Counted from the first letter of the stretch, positions 37,359 to 47,924 are shown. The stretch: DNA of 64,000 nt from Aestuariibacter sp. A3R04 (GCF_018860805.1 NZ_JAHKQR010000002.1:124001-188000); one strand, 5' to 3'. Program-made: numbers and translations. Notes: generated by a model not told the origin, from the sequence alone.

Positions 37359-38174
37359 ATGACGCAATCCAAAACACTCATTGTTGGGGATATTCAGGGC
37401 TGTTTCAGCGGGTTAATGTCCCTCCTGGCAAAAGCACAATTCGACGAGCGTAAGGACACCCTGATCGCTGTAGGCGATCTGGTCGCCAGAGGAGAAGATT
37501 CGCTGGCAACACTCAAGTTTCTCATGAGTCTGGGTTCTCGCTTTCGCACTGTACTGGGAAACCATGATCTTCACCTCCTCGCAGTTTCCCAAGGCATAAA
37601 ACCGGCAAAAAAAAATGATCGGCTTAGCAATTTGCTATCCGACAAACACCTGCCCGACTGCGTTGATTGGCTGCGCCAGTTTCCACTTGCACTTAAAGTT
37701 GATACCCAAACCGTAGTTGTGCACGCCGGGCTATACCCCCAATGGTCTGTGTCAGAATTGCTGTGTTATAGTGAAGAAGTCAGCCATAGCTTGAGAGGCC
37801 CAAACTGGCGGATTTTGTTGCAACAAATGTACAAAAACAGCCCCCAGATATGGTCAGACAAACTTCAGGGCATATCGAGACTGAGGTTTATCATCAATGC
37901 CTGTACCCGTATGCGATTCCTAAAAGCCGATGCGGCTTTAGAGTTTGCCACCAAACATCATCCAAACGATGCACCGGCCGGCTTTCAGCCCTGGTTTCGC
38001 GTCAATAATGACAAACTTCTCCCCAATGAAAAGATTATTTTTGGTCATTGGGCAGCACTCGATGGCGAAACTCACAGTGACCGTTTTATAGGTTTAGACA
38101 CAGGTTATGTATGGGGAAACAAAATGACCGCACTTCACCTAGAATCCAATTCTGTGGTACAGGTATCACCTTAA
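37359..38174 (+). CDS. apaH: Diadenosine tetraphosphatase ApaH
   Basis: A 271-residue metallophosphatase with GDIQGC, GDLVARGEDS and GNHDLHLLA metal-binding motifs and a late GHWAALDG. It cleaves Ap4A to two ADP; ApaH also removes Np4 caps from RNA in E. coli. It is the last gene of the lptD-apaH run. A CCC-TAAC-GGG stem with four T's near 38200-38214 may be a weak terminator. Confidence 0.96.
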   Translation: MTQSKTLIVGDIQGCFSGLMSLLAKAQFDERKDTLIAVGDLVARGEDSLATLKFLMSLGSRFRTVLGNHDLHLLAVSQGIKPAKKNDRLSNLLSDKHLPDCVDWLRQFPLALKVDTQTVVVHAGLYPQWSVSELLCYSEEVSHSLRGPNWRILLQQMYKNSPQIWSDKLQGISRLRFIINACTRMRFLKADAALEFATKHHPNDAPAGFQPWFRVNNDKLLPNEKIIFGHWAALDGETHSDRFIGLDTGYVWGNKMTALHLESNSVVQVSP

Positions 38175-38273
38175 ATACATATTGGCGCACTAAAATACGC
38201 CCTAACGGGGTTTTCCTATAGCAGTTTGCCTTATCTTTTGGGTAGAATCCCATTAAACCAATATACTTAAGTC

Positions 38274-38300
38274 TAAAGTATAGCCATTGCTTGTCGATAA
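38274..38300 (+). promoter_or_regulatory. Sigma-28 (FliA) promoter of the chemoreceptor gene
   Basis: TAAAGTAT (38274-38281), an 11-nt spacer, then GTCGATAA (38293-38300). The E. coli FliA consensus is TAAAGTTT-N11-GCCGATAA, so each box matches at 7 of 8 positions with exact spacing. It is about 100 nt upstream of the MCP start and on the same strand. It ties the receptor to the flagellar regulon. Confidence 0.88.
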
Positions 38301-38400
38301 GTATTGGTCGAGAATAAAGGTTATACACGGCACTCGCGTTTGTAAAAATGAATGGGAATGCTAAGAATTAAAAAAACAGCACAGTGCTTCAGGAGTTCGG

Positions 38401-40425
38401 ATGAAAATCACGGTAGCAATGCGGATTATCGGTGGATTTATAACTATAAGTTTGCTTTTGATAATTATCAGCGTCTCATCATTGGTCAATCTCAACTCTG
38501 TGGGTGCAGGGGTAGATGAAGTTAACCGCGTAGCAGTACCAACATTAAGTGGTAGTAACGCCCTTAAGGCGAGCTTTCTTAATATGGGTCGGGTGACATT
38601 CGAAGCCTATATCGAAGACAGCCTCAGCGAGCTCGACGCCAAGTATCAAACCTTCACCAGCAGCAAAACGCAATTTGAAACTGAAATGCGCAAGCTGGAA
38701 ACCGTACTGGCAGACGACAAAGCCATGAGTGCGAGCCTGGCAAATACACAAGGAGCGTATGAAGAATACGTGACCAACGTAGAAGCCATGTATTCCAACC
38801 ACAAACAATCAATGGAAATGCGCAACGCAATTGATGATCGCGTGGGCGACCTTGAAGACAATGCTGACGACGCCTCAACCTACTTACTCGACTTTTCAGA
38901 ATCAGATCAGGTTGCCCGCAGCAAAGCGCTGCAGCAATCGGCGGAGATTGGCAACAAGCTTGAAACTGCGCTGATGGCACTTATCACTGTTACCACCGAA
39001 TACAGAAAAACAGAAACTCAGGTAAGAGCACAGGTCATCGGCAACGAAGTTGAGCTTATTGTAGGCAATGTTCGCGAGTTGATGAATTCAATGCAGGGTA
39101 CTGCGGCCGGCAATGACACAACGGGCACACTGGACGAAATTGCATCTTTAGTTAATGATGCGCTAGATGCGGTAAACGGCAGTGATGGCGTGCTGCAATT
39201 GCAGAAGTCCCGTCTCGAATTTCGCAGTGCAGCTGAACAAGCCCTGGCACGCTCAGATGAGAACGGACAACAAGGGATCCAGGAACTGGAAAACCTGTTA
39301 GCACTGGCAGATCAAAAAGCCTCTGAAATTGACGAGCAGGTTTCATCGAAAGTGACATCGGGCAACACCATCGTCATTGTTGTGGCTATAGCGTCTCTGT
39401 TGGCCGCCATTGGCATAGGTTACTGGACAGTAATGGCAATCACACGTCCCCTCAACCGGGTCAACGAATTGCTAACAATTGCCTCATCCGGTGATCTTAC
39501 ACAAACACTAAATATTTCTACTGAAGACGAATTTGGTCAACTTGCCGACAACTGCAACAAGCTAATCGCCAACCTCAAAAGTCTGATTGCTGGGATTAAC
39601 AACCGTGCAGAGCAGTTAGCTGCTGCATCAGAGCAAACGTCTACAGTCACTACACAAACGACCCACTCTATTCAAAACCAGAAATCCCAGATAGCTCATG
39701 TTGCGACTGCAACTACAGAAATGCACAGTACGTCTCAACTGGTTTCTCAGAGTGCAGAAGACACCCTTAACGAAATCAAAAACGCCGACACTGAAGCGGA
39801 AAAAGTGCGGGTTATTTCACTGGAAAACAAACACACCATTGAAGTTTTGGCTCAGGATGTTCAGCAAGCTGCCGACGTTATCAACAAGCTGCATCAGGAC
39901 AGCGCTAGCATCGGCGGTATTCTGGACGTCATTCGCGGTGTGGCAGACCAAACCAACTTGCTTGCCCTTAATGCTGCTATCGAAGCTGCCCGGGCTGGAG
40001 AGCAAGGCCGAGGCTTCGCTGTGGTTGCCGATGAAGTGCGAACACTGGCTTCCCGTACCCAGCAATCCACCCAGGAAATTAACGCCATGATTGAAGTTCT
40101 TCAGGCTGGTGCTGAGAAAGCCGTGGCAGTAATGAATCAGGGTAAAGAACAAACTGCTGTTTGTGTAGAACAAACGGACAACGCAACCAAGGCCCTTGAT
40201 GTCATTTCTGAAGCCGTACGCAAAGCCTACGACGTCAGTACGCAGATCGAACAATCTGCGCGGGAACAAAATACCGTGTCTCAGGAGATCAGTGAAAAAC
40301 TGGAAACCATTGTGGGCATTGCTGAGGAAACCAGTGTCGGTGCTCAGCAGACATCAGAATCTAGCGCTGAAGTTGCTCGACTGGCTGAAGAACTGCAACA
40401 GTCCATCCGCCAGTTTAAAGTCTGA
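38401..40425 (+). CDS. Methyl-accepting chemotaxis protein
   Basis: A 674-residue chemoreceptor. The first membrane helix is at ~8-30 and a long periplasmic helical region covers ~31-320. The second helix is at ~322-345 ([23 protein letters not shown]), followed by a HAMP domain (~346-400) and the coiled-coil signalling domain with the highly conserved hairpin tip [32 protein letters not shown] split over ~520-550. There is no C-terminal CheR-binding pentapeptide. The ligand is unknown; the sensor region resembles no family I can name. It sits alone behind a FliA promoter. Confidence 0.94.
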   Translation: MKITVAMRIIGGFITISLLLIIISVSSLVNLNSVGAGVDEVNRVAVPTLSGSNALKASFLNMGRVTFEAYIEDSLSELDAKYQTFTSSKTQFETEMRKLETVLADDKAMSASLANTQGAYEEYVTNVEAMYSNHKQSMEMRNAIDDRVGDLEDNADDASTYLLDFSESDQVARSKALQQSAEIGNKLETALMALITVTTEYRKTETQVRAQVIGNEVELIVGNVRELMNSMQGTAAGNDTTGTLDEIASLVNDALDAVNGSDGVLQLQKSRLEFRSAAEQALARSDENGQQGIQELENLLALADQKASEIDEQVSSKVTSGNTIVIVVAIASLLAAIGIGYWTVMAITRPLNRVNELLTIASSGDLTQTLNISTEDEFGQLADNCNKLIANLKSLIAGINNRAEQLAAASEQTSTVTTQTTHSIQNQKSQIAHVATATTEMHSTSQLVSQSAEDTLNEIKNADTEAEKVRVISLENKHTIEVLAQDVQQAADVINKLHQDSASIGGILDVIRGVADQTNLLALNAAIEAARAGEQGRGFAVVADEVRTLASRTQQSTQEINAMIEVLQAGAEKAVAVMNQGKEQTAVCVEQTDNATKALDVISEAVRKAYDVSTQIEQSAREQNTVSQEISEKLETIVGIAEETSVGAQQTSESSAEVARLAEELQQSIRQFKV

Positions 40426-40433
40426 CCTTGTTT

Positions 40434-40454
40434 GCGCCATCGTTTTGATGGCGC
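40434..40454. terminator. Hairpin after the chemoreceptor gene
   Basis: GCGCCATC (40434-40441) and GATGGCGC (40447-40454) form a perfect 8-bp stem with a 5-nt loop, 8 nt after the MCP stop. No good T-run follows on either strand, so it may end the MCP transcript inefficiently or act as an mRNA-stabilising stem. Confidence 0.55.
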
Positions 40455-40483
40455 TTCCCTCCACCTGTTCCAAAAACTTTTTC

Positions 40484-41389
40484 CTATGCTTTTTTCTTGG
40501 TTCTCATCATTTGCACCATGATACAAAGTGAGATGAGTAATATTCCTACCCAGCCTCTCGGGGAAAAGCGTTCAGCCAACAACCAAACGGCCAGAAGCGT
40601 CGCGACGACGGGTTCAAGCAAAGTAATAAGGGTGGCAATACTGGCATCGATTCTTTGCAACCCGTACCCAAACAACACATAGCCCAGGAACATCGGAATA
40701 AACGCCATGTACAGAGCCACTGATATATTTGTATCACTGGCCAACAAATTTTCGCCGGTAAAATAAAGAGACGGTAAGAGCATTACCGATGCCACGCCAA
40801 ATTGTGCTGCCATCGCGGCACTGGCATTAATCCCGCGAACAATCATTGCCTTGCCCGTCCACGAATAAGCCGCATAGGTCAACCCGGCGACCAAACCAAG
40901 CATTATCCCCCATTCCCTGTCAAAGCCCATTGAAGGTTCATGCATGGTATCGGGCTTTGCCAACGCAAGACACAGGATGCCGGCAACCCCCAAAACAAAA
41001 CTCAGTAGCCACTTCACGGTCACGGGTTTGTTGTTGAATTGCTTTTCAAGCAACACCGCGAACAGAGGGGCACTGGCAATAGATACCACGGTACCAATGG
41101 CCACACCAGCCAAGCGCATGGATGAATAAAACGCCAGGGGGTACACGGCCACGCACAAACCACCGTACACAACCAGGTGTTTGTATCGTAGCAGCGAAGA
41201 CCATTGTTTACACAAGTGCTGTAGGGCTCTAAGAGACATCAGAAAACCACCACCACCGGTAGCAATGGCACCAATCGCCAATGGACTAACATCTGGAGCA
41301 AAGCTGGCAGCAGCGCCTGTTGTTCCCCACAAAACACTGGCAACCACGACAGCGGCTACGCATGTGAAAGTACCTTGCTGTTTAGACAT
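40484..41389 (-). CDS. EamA/DMT-family inner-membrane transporter
   Basis: A 301-residue membrane protein with about ten hydrophobic helices in two EamA repeats, beginning TCVAAVVVASVLWGTTGAAASF and ending with SPRGWVGILLISLCIMVQM. DMT proteins mostly export metabolites or amino acids. Specificity cannot be read. The gene is 111 nt downstream of the AraC regulator gene on the same strand, which may control it. Confidence 0.88.
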   Translation of the reverse strand: MSKQQGTFTCVAAVVVASVLWGTTGAAASFAPDVSPLAIGAIATGGGGFLMSLRALQHLCKQWSSLLRYKHLVVYGGLCVAVYPLAFYSSMRLAGVAIGTVVSIASAPLFAVLLEKQFNNKPVTVKWLLSFVLGVAGILCLALAKPDTMHEPSMGFDREWGIMLGLVAGLTYAAYSWTGKAMIVRGINASAAMAAQFGVASVMLLPSLYFTGENLLASDTNISVALYMAFIPMFLGYVLFGYGLQRIDASIATLITLLEPVVATLLAVWLLAERFSPRGWVGILLISLCIMVQMMRTKKKA

Positions 41390-41500
41390 ATCACGCTTTT
41401 CAACAGATTAATTTGATAGCATTATAAAAAGAGTACAAACACTTTTCTTGGCAGAAAGGACGCTTTACTGTCTTATTAAGACGCAAGTCACCTGCCGTGT

Positions 41501-42229
41501 TTATTGTAAAATCCGGGACGGGGGCAAACCAAAAAACTGTGAAAAACGCCGACTAAACGCAGAAAAATCCTGATAGCCCACAGCTTCTGCAACACGCTGC
41601 ATAGGCATATCGGTATGGATAATCAGTGCCCGGGCTTTTTCCATTCGAAGCTGAGTAATATAGCGGGCTGGCGTTTGCCCCATTTGTTCGCGAAAGGCCT
41701 TTTTAAACTGGGTAGCACTGATGCAGGCCACACTCGCCAGTTGAGACACAACAAGAGGCTGATCCAACCTGCTGTCTATATACTCAATAACATTGCGAAT
41801 GCGAAGATCTAAACTGTGTCCCTGCTGCTGCTCACTCAATACGGCGATAAACGTATGCATCATTGACACTTCTACTTGTTTGCTCACGCGATATTCAAGT
41901 TGAGATGCGACAAACTCCAACAAGGCGGACATGGGCTTGCTCACACTGAAGACGCTGGCTTTTGCCGGCGATAAATTGTCTGGTAAAGCATGTAAATCTG
42001 CGACCACAAACCGCGCCTGCTCTTCAGCGGTAAAGTGATGCTCGGTTCCACTGCGGATTACCACACATTCTCCAGGTGCAACTTTCCCGCTTACCTCGCC
42101 TGCACGAATATTAATAACGCCGCTTAAGGGCAACACCAGTTGGTGAAAGTCATGGGAATGCCCAACAGTCTGACGACTGTAAGAACGAATGGAAAGTGAA
42201 TCAGACATGTGAAAAAAAGGGGAAAACAT
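41501..42229 (-). CDS. AraC-family transcriptional regulator
   Basis: A 242-residue regulator. An N-terminal cupin-type sensor domain (GHSHDFHQLVLPLSGVINI, APGECVVIRSGTEHHFTAEEQ) precedes a C-terminal AraC DNA-binding domain with two helix-turn-helices (VVSQLASVACISATQFKKAFREQ and PMQRVAEAVGYQDFSAFSRRFSQFFG). The start is uncertain. The first ATG (42229) lies inside the lysC terminator loop; the next (42208, MSDSLS) directly follows the T-run and lacks a ribosome-binding site. It is followed by the DMT exporter gene, a common regulator-exporter pair. Confidence 0.9.
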   Translation of the reverse strand: MFSPFFHMSDSLSIRSYSRQTVGHSHDFHQLVLPLSGVINIRAGEVSGKVAPGECVVIRSGTEHHFTAEEQARFVVADLHALPDNLSPAKASVFSVSKPMSALLEFVASQLEYRVSKQVEVSMMHTFIAVLSEQQQGHSLDLRIRNVIEYIDSRLDQPLVVSQLASVACISATQFKKAFREQMGQTPARYITQLRMEKARALIIHTDMPMQRVAEAVGYQDFSAFSRRFSQFFGLPPSRILQ

Positions 42230-42237
42230 TCCCCTTT
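42212..42237 (-). terminator. Terminator of lysC
   Basis: AAAGGGGAA (42216-42224) and TTCCCCTTT (42229-42237) form a 9-bp stem with a 4-nt loop. On the minus strand the stem runs into a T-run at 42218-42212. It overlaps the first possible start codon of the AraC gene. Confidence 0.88.
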
Positions 42238-42246
42238 ACAGCTATT

Positions 42247-43596
42247 TTATTCAAACAGTACTTTATGCAATTTCTGCACGATGTCATCACTGTCTCGTTC
42301 ATTTACCAAAAAAGACATATTGTGAGGGTTGGCACCAAAGCAAATCATGCGCAGGTTGTAATCGTGCACAGCAGCGAAGATCCGGCTGGAAACCCCTTTC
42401 GCAGTTTGCATGTGATTACCTACCACCGTGACTAAATCAAAGCCATTCTCAACCTTAACATCACAGATAGTTTCCAGTTCTGCAATCGTTTCTTTGTTGA
42501 GTCTGGAAGCGACAGAGTTCGCAGGGTTGTCCAAAGTAAAAGATACTGAAATCTCCGATGTGGTGACCAAATCAACACTGAGTTTGTGTTTAGCGATTAT
42601 ACCAAAAACCTGTTGTAAGAAGCCCTGAGCGTACATCATTTTAGGCGTTTTTACCGTCACCATCACCTGCTCTTTACGGCGGGTGATCGCGCGATAAGGG
42701 GGTTCTTCTTCGCAATCGCGCATTATCCAGGTACCGCCTTTTTCAGGCGCTTTACTAGAGCCCACAAACACTTTTATATCTTTGCGTAATGCAGGTTCCA
42801 TAGTAGCAGGATGCAGAACTTTCGCGCCAAATGTCGCCATTTCCGCGGCTTCTTCAAAGCTGAGTTCAGGCAATGGATAGGCGGCGTGTACAATACGAGG
42901 ATCTGTGGTGTATACCCCGGTGACGTCGGTCCAGATTTCACAAGTATCTGCCCCCAACGCTTCGGCAAGTAGTGCCGCAGTGAAGTCGGAACCGCCGCGT
43001 CCTAACGTCGTCGTTTTACCTTCTTCGTTCGCCCCCACAAACCCCTGTGTTACTACTATGGCATTTGCAAGTTCCGGACGCAAAAGCTGCTGGGATAACT
43101 GGGCGATGTCGTCAAGCTGCGGTACAGCCTCACCAAACTCACTGTCGGTGCGCAGCACTTTGCGCACATCAAAATTCAGAGTAGATACGGACTGCTCAGC
43201 CAACACGGCTGAGAATAAGAGCGAAGACATGCGCTCGCCCATAGAGAGAAGCTGATCTTTGAGATCGTCGCGATGCAGAATTTCTTCGTGATTCGCAAGA
43301 CCGCGTAATTCTTCAAACAAATCGTCCAGCTTCGACGCTATGCTGTCTTTGTCTTTAAGTTGGCGAAACACTGCCATTTCGATGTCAATGATCGCCTGGC
43401 ATGTATTTTTGATTTGTTCACTTGTCATGGCGGTGTGAGCAATACTTACCAAGTGATTCGTCACGCCAGCCTGAGCGCTGACCACCACAATACGGGTTGC
43501 CTCGTTGCTCGCTACAATACGCGCACAATTTTGCATGGCCTCATAAGTAGCAACGCTTGTACCGCCAAATTTGGCGATATTAAGAGAATTAGTCAC
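42247..43596 (-). CDS. lysC: Aspartokinase (monofunctional, LysC type)
   Basis: A 449-residue aspartate kinase starting with KFGGTSVATYEAM, with the GRGGSDFTAALLAEALGAD active-site block and two C-terminal ACT domains (~305-449). Its length, closeness to E. coli LysC and lack of a homoserine dehydrogenase domain suggest the lysine-sensitive enzyme. It makes aspartyl phosphate for lysine, threonine and methionine. Only 33 nt separate it from the upstream gene, so there is no room for a lysine riboswitch directly before it. Confidence 0.94.
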   Translation of the reverse strand: MTNSLNIAKFGGTSVATYEAMQNCARIVASNEATRIVVVSAQAGVTNHLVSIAHTAMTSEQIKNTCQAIIDIEMAVFRQLKDKDSIASKLDDLFEELRGLANHEEILHRDDLKDQLLSMGERMSSLLFSAVLAEQSVSTLNFDVRKVLRTDSEFGEAVPQLDDIAQLSQQLLRPELANAIVVTQGFVGANEEGKTTTLGRGGSDFTAALLAEALGADTCEIWTDVTGVYTTDPRIVHAAYPLPELSFEEAAEMATFGAKVLHPATMEPALRKDIKVFVGSSKAPEKGGTWIMRDCEEEPPYRAITRRKEQVMVTVKTPKMMYAQGFLQQVFGIIAKHKLSVDLVTTSEISVSFTLDNPANSVASRLNKETIAELETICDVKVENGFDLVTVVGNHMQTAKGVSSRIFAAVHDYNLRMICFGANPHNMSFLVNERDSDDIVQKLHKVLFE

Positions 43597-43629
43597 GGTT
43601 TACTCCGGTTTTCCCAACACGTTTTCGTG

Positions 43630-44076
43630 TTACATTTTGACATTAATGTGGTCACCCACGCGAACGTTATTCGCGGCAAACCACCCTTGATTCATTTCCA
43701 GCGCGAACATCACTGCTTTTGACGCACCCACTGAAGTCAAATCATGGGGTGTCAGCGGTTTTATATCTGTTATCACGCCATTTCTGTCGATAAATGCCAC
43801 ATCCAAAGGTATGAAGGTATTTTTCATCCACATGCTGGCCTGCCGTTCGGGCAAAAACTGGAACAACATGCCGCAATCTTCGCATAACGCCTTGCGGAAC
43901 ATCAGTCCGCGGGCTCGCTGCTCGGGTGTTTTTGCAAACGCCACAGGCAGGGTTTTGCCACCAATAATAATCGTTGCAGATTCAAATTCAACGGGCTCTT
44001 GAGCTGCAGTCTGACAGGCCGCCAACACCACACACAACAGCAACAGCAGGTTTCTTAATACCATGAAAATTTTCAT
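43630..44076 (-). CDS. DUF192-family lipoprotein
   Basis: A 148-residue protein with a lipoprotein signal peptide (NLLLLLCVVLAAC, lipobox LAAC) and a DUF192 domain: FAKTPEQRARGLMFRKAL, MLFQF, MWMKNTFIPLDVAFID, and a C-terminal EMNQGWFAANNVRVGD. The exact function of DUF192 is not established. It is separated from acnB upstream by a terminator, and may be cotranscribed with lysC. Confidence 0.9.
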   Translation of the reverse strand: MKIFMVLRNLLLLLCVVLAACQTAAQEPVEFESATIIIGGKTLPVAFAKTPEQRARGLMFRKALCEDCGMLFQFLPERQASMWMKNTFIPLDVAFIDRNGVITDIKPLTPHDLTSVGASKAVMFALEMNQGWFAANNVRVGDHINVKM

Positions 44077-44096
44077 TGTGTCTTCCTTGTAAGCAC

Positions 44097-44128
44097 AAAA
44101 AAAGCCGGACCCTCACGGTGCCCGGCCT
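44097..44128 (-). terminator. Terminator of acnB
   Basis: On the minus strand a GCCGG...CCGGC stem with an internal ACC/GGG pairing and a GTGA loop is followed by seven T's. It lies about 20 nt after the acnB stop and 20 nt before the DUF192 gene. Confidence 0.88.
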
Positions 44129-44146
44129 GCTAGTTTATACGCCAAG

Positions 44147-46759
44147 TCAGGCAACATTCAACGTTGGAATGATATTAGCTCTGGCATCGGCCTCTGCTTT
44201 CTTGAAACTTTCCATTTTATCGAAGTTCAAATAGCGGTATACATCTGCTGCCATAGAGTCGATTTTACCGGCATATTCCATGTATTCCTCCGCAGTAGGT
44301 ATGCGACCAACAATAGCGCCTACAGCAGCCAATTCAGCTGATGTAAGGTAAACATTCGCCCCATCGCCCAACCGATTAGGGAAGTTACGAGTCGACGTCG
44401 ACAGTACTGTCGCACCGGCTTCTACCCGTGCCTGGTTACCCATGCACAATGAGCAACCTGGCATTTCAGTGCGCACACCTACGCGACCATAGATGTTGTA
44501 GTACCCTTCTTCCATTAACTGCGCTTTATCCATTTTGGTAGGCGGCGAAATCCACAAACGAGTAGGAATGGTCTTGTTGTATTGCTCGAGGAGTTTACCC
44601 GCGGCACGGAAATGGCCGATGTTCGTCATACACGAACCAATGAATACTTCATCCACTTTGTCACCGGCCACTTCAGACAGGGTTTTTGCATCATCTGGGT
44701 CATTTGGACAACAAACGATTGGCTCTTTAATTTCAGACAAATCGATTTCGATAACCTCTGCATACTCGGCATCGGCATCGGCGCGCATAAGCGTGGGATT
44801 GGCAAGCCACGCTTCCATTTTCTGTGCCCGGCGTTCAAGGGTGCGCGGATCGCCGTAACCTTCGTTGATCATCCAGCGCAGCATAGTAATGTTTGAGCGC
44901 AGGTACTCAGCAATGGACGCTTCAGACAAGTTGATGGTACATCCCGCCGCGGACCGTTCTGCTGAAGCATCAGACAGTTCAAATGCCTGCTCTACGGTTA
45001 GGTCTTCCAAACCTTCAATTTCAAGAATACGACCTGAAAAGGCGTTGATCTTGCCTTTTTTCTCCACCGTTAACAAACCTTGTCTGATGCCGTAAAGTGG
45101 AATGGCGTGTACCAGATCTCGCAGAGTGATGCCCGGCTGACGCTCCCCTTTGAAGCGAACCAGAATTGACTCTGGCATATCCAGAGGCATAACCCCTGTT
45201 GCAGCCGCAAAGGCCACCAAACCAGAGCCAGCCGGAAACGAAATTCCCAGAGGAAAACGGGTGTGTGAATCACCGCCGGTTCCCACCGTATCAGGCAACA
45301 ACATACGATTCAGCCAGCTGTGTATGATGCCGTCTCCGGGTCTGAGTGAAACACCTCCCCGGTTCATAATAAAATCGGGCAGGGTGTGCTGGGTTTCGAT
45401 ATCTACAGGTTTAGGATAAGCAGCTGTGTGACAGAAAGACTGCATGGTCAGATCTGCAGTAAAACCAAGACAGGCCAGGTCTTTCAGTTCATCACGGGTC
45501 ATGGGACCTGTGGTATCCTGTGAGCCAACCGTCGTCATCTTCGGCTCACAATAAGTGCCCGGACGAATGCCGTCTACGCCACAGGCTTTACCCACCATTT
45601 TTTGAGCCAGTGTATAGCCTTTGCCACTGTCAGCAGGTTGTTCGGGCTTGCGGAACAACCCTGACGGGCCTAAGCCTAACGCTTCACGGGCTCGTTCAGT
45701 TAAACCACGGCCAATAATAAGGTTAATACGGCCACCAGCGCGCACTTCGTCCAAGATCACTTTCGATTTGTAGCTGTATTCAGCCAGCACTTCCCCCGTA
45801 TCGTGATTGGTAATTTTACCCTCATAAGGGTAAATATCGATCACGTCGCCCATATTCATTTTTTCTACATCGGCTTCAAAGACCAGTGCACCAGCATCTT
45901 CCATGGTGTTGAAAAAAATGGGAGCCACCTTGCTACCAATACACACACCGCCACCGCGTTTATTCGGCACGCCAGGTAAGTCTTCACCAAAAAACCACAG
46001 CACCGAGTTGGTGGCCGATTTACGGGATGATCCTGTGCCTACGACGTCCCCTACAAAAGCAACTGGATAGCCCTTCGCTTTCACCGCTTCGATTTGTTTC
46101 ATCGGCCCTTTCACGCCGTGCTCTTCCGGCTCCAGCCCATCGCGGGTCATTTTGTAGGCCGCCAGTGCGTGCAGTGGAATATCAGGTCGTGACCACGCAT
46201 CTGGCGCAGGAGACAAATCGTCAGTATTCGTTTCACCGGTAACTTTAAACACTGAATAAGTGATTTTATCTGCCATTTTCTTGCGACTTGTAAACCACTC
46301 TGCTTCCGCCCACGAATTCATGACATCAGCGGCAAATTCATTGCCAGCTTTGCGCTTTTCGTCGACGTCGTGAAATGCGTCAAACATCAGTAAGGTATGC
46401 TTCAGCTCTTTTGCAGCCAGCGGGGCCAGAGCTGCATCATCCAGTAACTCCACCAAAGTTGCTATGTTATAACCACCGTGCATATTACCCAGCAAAGCCA
46501 CGGCTTTTTCTTTGCTGATAAGTGGACAGCTGTCTTCACCTTTTGCGATTGCACTCAAAAAACCTGCTTTCACATAAGCCGCTTCATCCACACCCGGTGG
46601 TACGCGTTCAGAAATGAGTTCTAGCAAAAAACGCTCTTCTCCGGCGGGTGGGTTTTTAAGCAGTTCAACTAATCCGGCAACTTGTTCCGGATTCAATGGC
46701 TTAGGGGGGATACCTTGGGCAGCACGTTCTTCAACATGTTTGCGATAATCTACTAACAC
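44147..46759 (-). CDS. acnB: Aconitate hydratase B
   Basis: An 870-residue AcnB, started at a GTG with AGGAGG upstream. Order: N-terminal HEAT-like domain (~1-160), swivel domain (~165-380), then the catalytic core. The 4Fe-4S cysteines include those in [11 protein letters not shown] and [12 protein letters not shown]. Other marks are [16 protein letters not shown] and [19 protein letters not shown]. It interconverts citrate and isocitrate in the TCA cycle. Apo-AcnB also binds mRNA in E. coli. It is monocistronic by context. Confidence 0.97.
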   Translation of the reverse strand: MLVDYRKHVEERAAQGIPPKPLNPEQVAGLVELLKNPPAGEERFLLELISERVPPGVDEAAYVKAGFLSAIAKGEDSCPLISKEKAVALLGNMHGGYNIATLVELLDDAALAPLAAKELKHTLLMFDAFHDVDEKRKAGNEFAADVMNSWAEAEWFTSRKKMADKITYSVFKVTGETNTDDLSPAPDAWSRPDIPLHALAAYKMTRDGLEPEEHGVKGPMKQIEAVKAKGYPVAFVGDVVGTGSSRKSATNSVLWFFGEDLPGVPNKRGGGVCIGSKVAPIFFNTMEDAGALVFEADVEKMNMGDVIDIYPYEGKITNHDTGEVLAEYSYKSKVILDEVRAGGRINLIIGRGLTERAREALGLGPSGLFRKPEQPADSGKGYTLAQKMVGKACGVDGIRPGTYCEPKMTTVGSQDTTGPMTRDELKDLACLGFTADLTMQSFCHTAAYPKPVDIETQHTLPDFIMNRGGVSLRPGDGIIHSWLNRMLLPDTVGTGGDSHTRFPLGISFPAGSGLVAFAAATGVMPLDMPESILVRFKGERQPGITLRDLVHAIPLYGIRQGLLTVEKKGKINAFSGRILEIEGLEDLTVEQAFELSDASAERSAAGCTINLSEASIAEYLRSNITMLRWMINEGYGDPRTLERRAQKMEAWLANPTLMRADADAEYAEVIEIDLSEIKEPIVCCPNDPDDAKTLSEVAGDKVDEVFIGSCMTNIGHFRAAGKLLEQYNKTIPTRLWISPPTKMDKAQLMEEGYYNIYGRVGVRTEMPGCSLCMGNQARVEAGATVLSTSTRNFPNRLGDGANVYLTSAELAAVGAIVGRIPTAEEYMEYAGKIDSMAADVYRYLNFDKMESFKKAEADARANIIPTLNVA

Positions 46760-46932
46760 GATTGCTTCCTCCTGGTTTTAGGCCCTCAGAGGGAACGGTC
46801 TTGTGGGCCTGAAATGACGATTGTTTCGGCAAGATTATAGCGATCGACTGTACAAATTAACAATGTCAGACCTGGAATTACGCTTATAACTAGTATTCAC
46901 AATAGTTATGAATAACAAAATTAACAGTAGAA

Positions 46933-47262
46933 CTATTTATTTTTTGGTGCAATGCGTAAGAGGGCTGCATTGTCTCCATCCGTTAAAAGGTATATGTTGC
47001 CCTGGTTATCCGAATCGATGTCTCGCAGAAGCGTTTGAATAGTGGGGAATGGTTCTGTCTGTGTTGGCGGCGAGTCCTGTACATTCACACTAATCAAGGA
47101 TTTTGCTTTTAGCGTTGTAATGAGCAAGGTTTCAGCTAAAGCCTCAAATGCACTGTTGTGATACATAATCATGGCCGAAGGCGCAACCGATGGGCTCCAG
47201 TTGAACAGAGGGGCACGCATGCCTTCGTAGTCCGTAAAAGGAGAAATGCGGGCACCGAACAA
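46933..47262 (-). pseudogene. Remnant of a PQQ-dependent sugar dehydrogenase (C-terminal part)
   Basis: About 110 codons that match only the C-terminal end of soluble aldose sugar dehydrogenases of the YliI/Asd type: ARISPFTDYEGMRAPLFNWSPSVAPSAM and DSDNQGNIYLLTDGDNAALLRIAP. Full enzymes are about 370 residues with a signal peptide; both the signal and most of the beta-propeller are missing. The only start is a TTG with no ribosome-binding site. Recognisable homology begins just where the upstream methyltransferase gene ends. I read this as a 5'-deleted relic. Confidence 0.75.
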
Positions 47263-47276
47263 CGGGCAATGGGCCC

Positions 47277-47924
47277 CTATAATTTTGTCGTCTTGAGAAA
47301 AATACAGTTTTGAATAGTATCAGCTTCGTCCAACCGCAATCCTAACTTGGGTAAACTATCGAGTACTTCCTGACGGCTGTATGGACGGTTTAAAATACCG
47401 GTTCGCTGCCCGTAGTCATTGACTTTTTGACTTATTTTATTCATAACGCCTTCGCCGGGATACAGTAATACATTCATGTACAAGGTACCGCCGGGTTTAA
47501 GCACGCGACAGATTTCTACCATAGCTTTGTCGATATCGGCAATAGTGTGATACCCGTTTGGCAAGTTGGCAGAATCGAAAGACCCATCCGGAAAACTCAT
47601 ATCCCGGAGGTCTTCGATGGCCAGTTCAGCACCTTTTAGTTTTTTCTTAGCTCCGCCCATCAGGGCTTTTGAATAATCCACTCCCACGAGAGAAAAATCC
47701 TGTTCCGGATGTTTTTTTCGTGCGTGCTTCATGCATATTTTAGTAAAGGTGCCGGTACCAATTGCGCATTCCAAATGCCGCCCTTTTAAATTTTCTGCAA
47801 AGAAACGCACTTGTGAACCCAGTGTATTGCGATAGGCGAGGGTAAGAATAAAGAATCCGCGAATGTCATATAAAACCGGCGTCAGATTGTAGCTATTTTC
47901 GTTAATAATACTTTGGTCAGACAT
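47277..47924 (-). CDS. Class I SAM-dependent methyltransferase
   Basis: A 215-residue methyltransferase of the UbiE/Methyltransf_11 kind. The SAM-binding motif I is LECAIGTGTFTK, motif II is VGVDYSKALM, and the post-motif CRVLKPGGTLYMNVLLYPG is present. The substrate is unknown. Its stop is next to the truncated sugar-dehydrogenase relic, suggesting that it arrived with or beside the deletion that removed the rest of that gene. Confidence 0.85.
   Translation of the reverse strand: MSDQSIINENSYNLTPVLYDIRGFFILTLAYRNTLGSQVRFFAENLKGRHLECAIGTGTFTKICMKHARKKHPEQDFSLVGVDYSKALMGGAKKKLKGAELAIEDLRDMSFPDGSFDSANLPNGYHTIADIDKAMVEICRVLKPGGTLYMNVLLYPGEGVMNKISQKVNDYGQRTGILNRPYSRQEVLDSLPKLGLRLDEADTIQNCIFLKTTKL

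Noticed and set aside
43597-43629. Possible lysine riboswitch before lysC
   Set aside because: Only 33 nt separate the genes; a lysine riboswitch needs about 170 nt.
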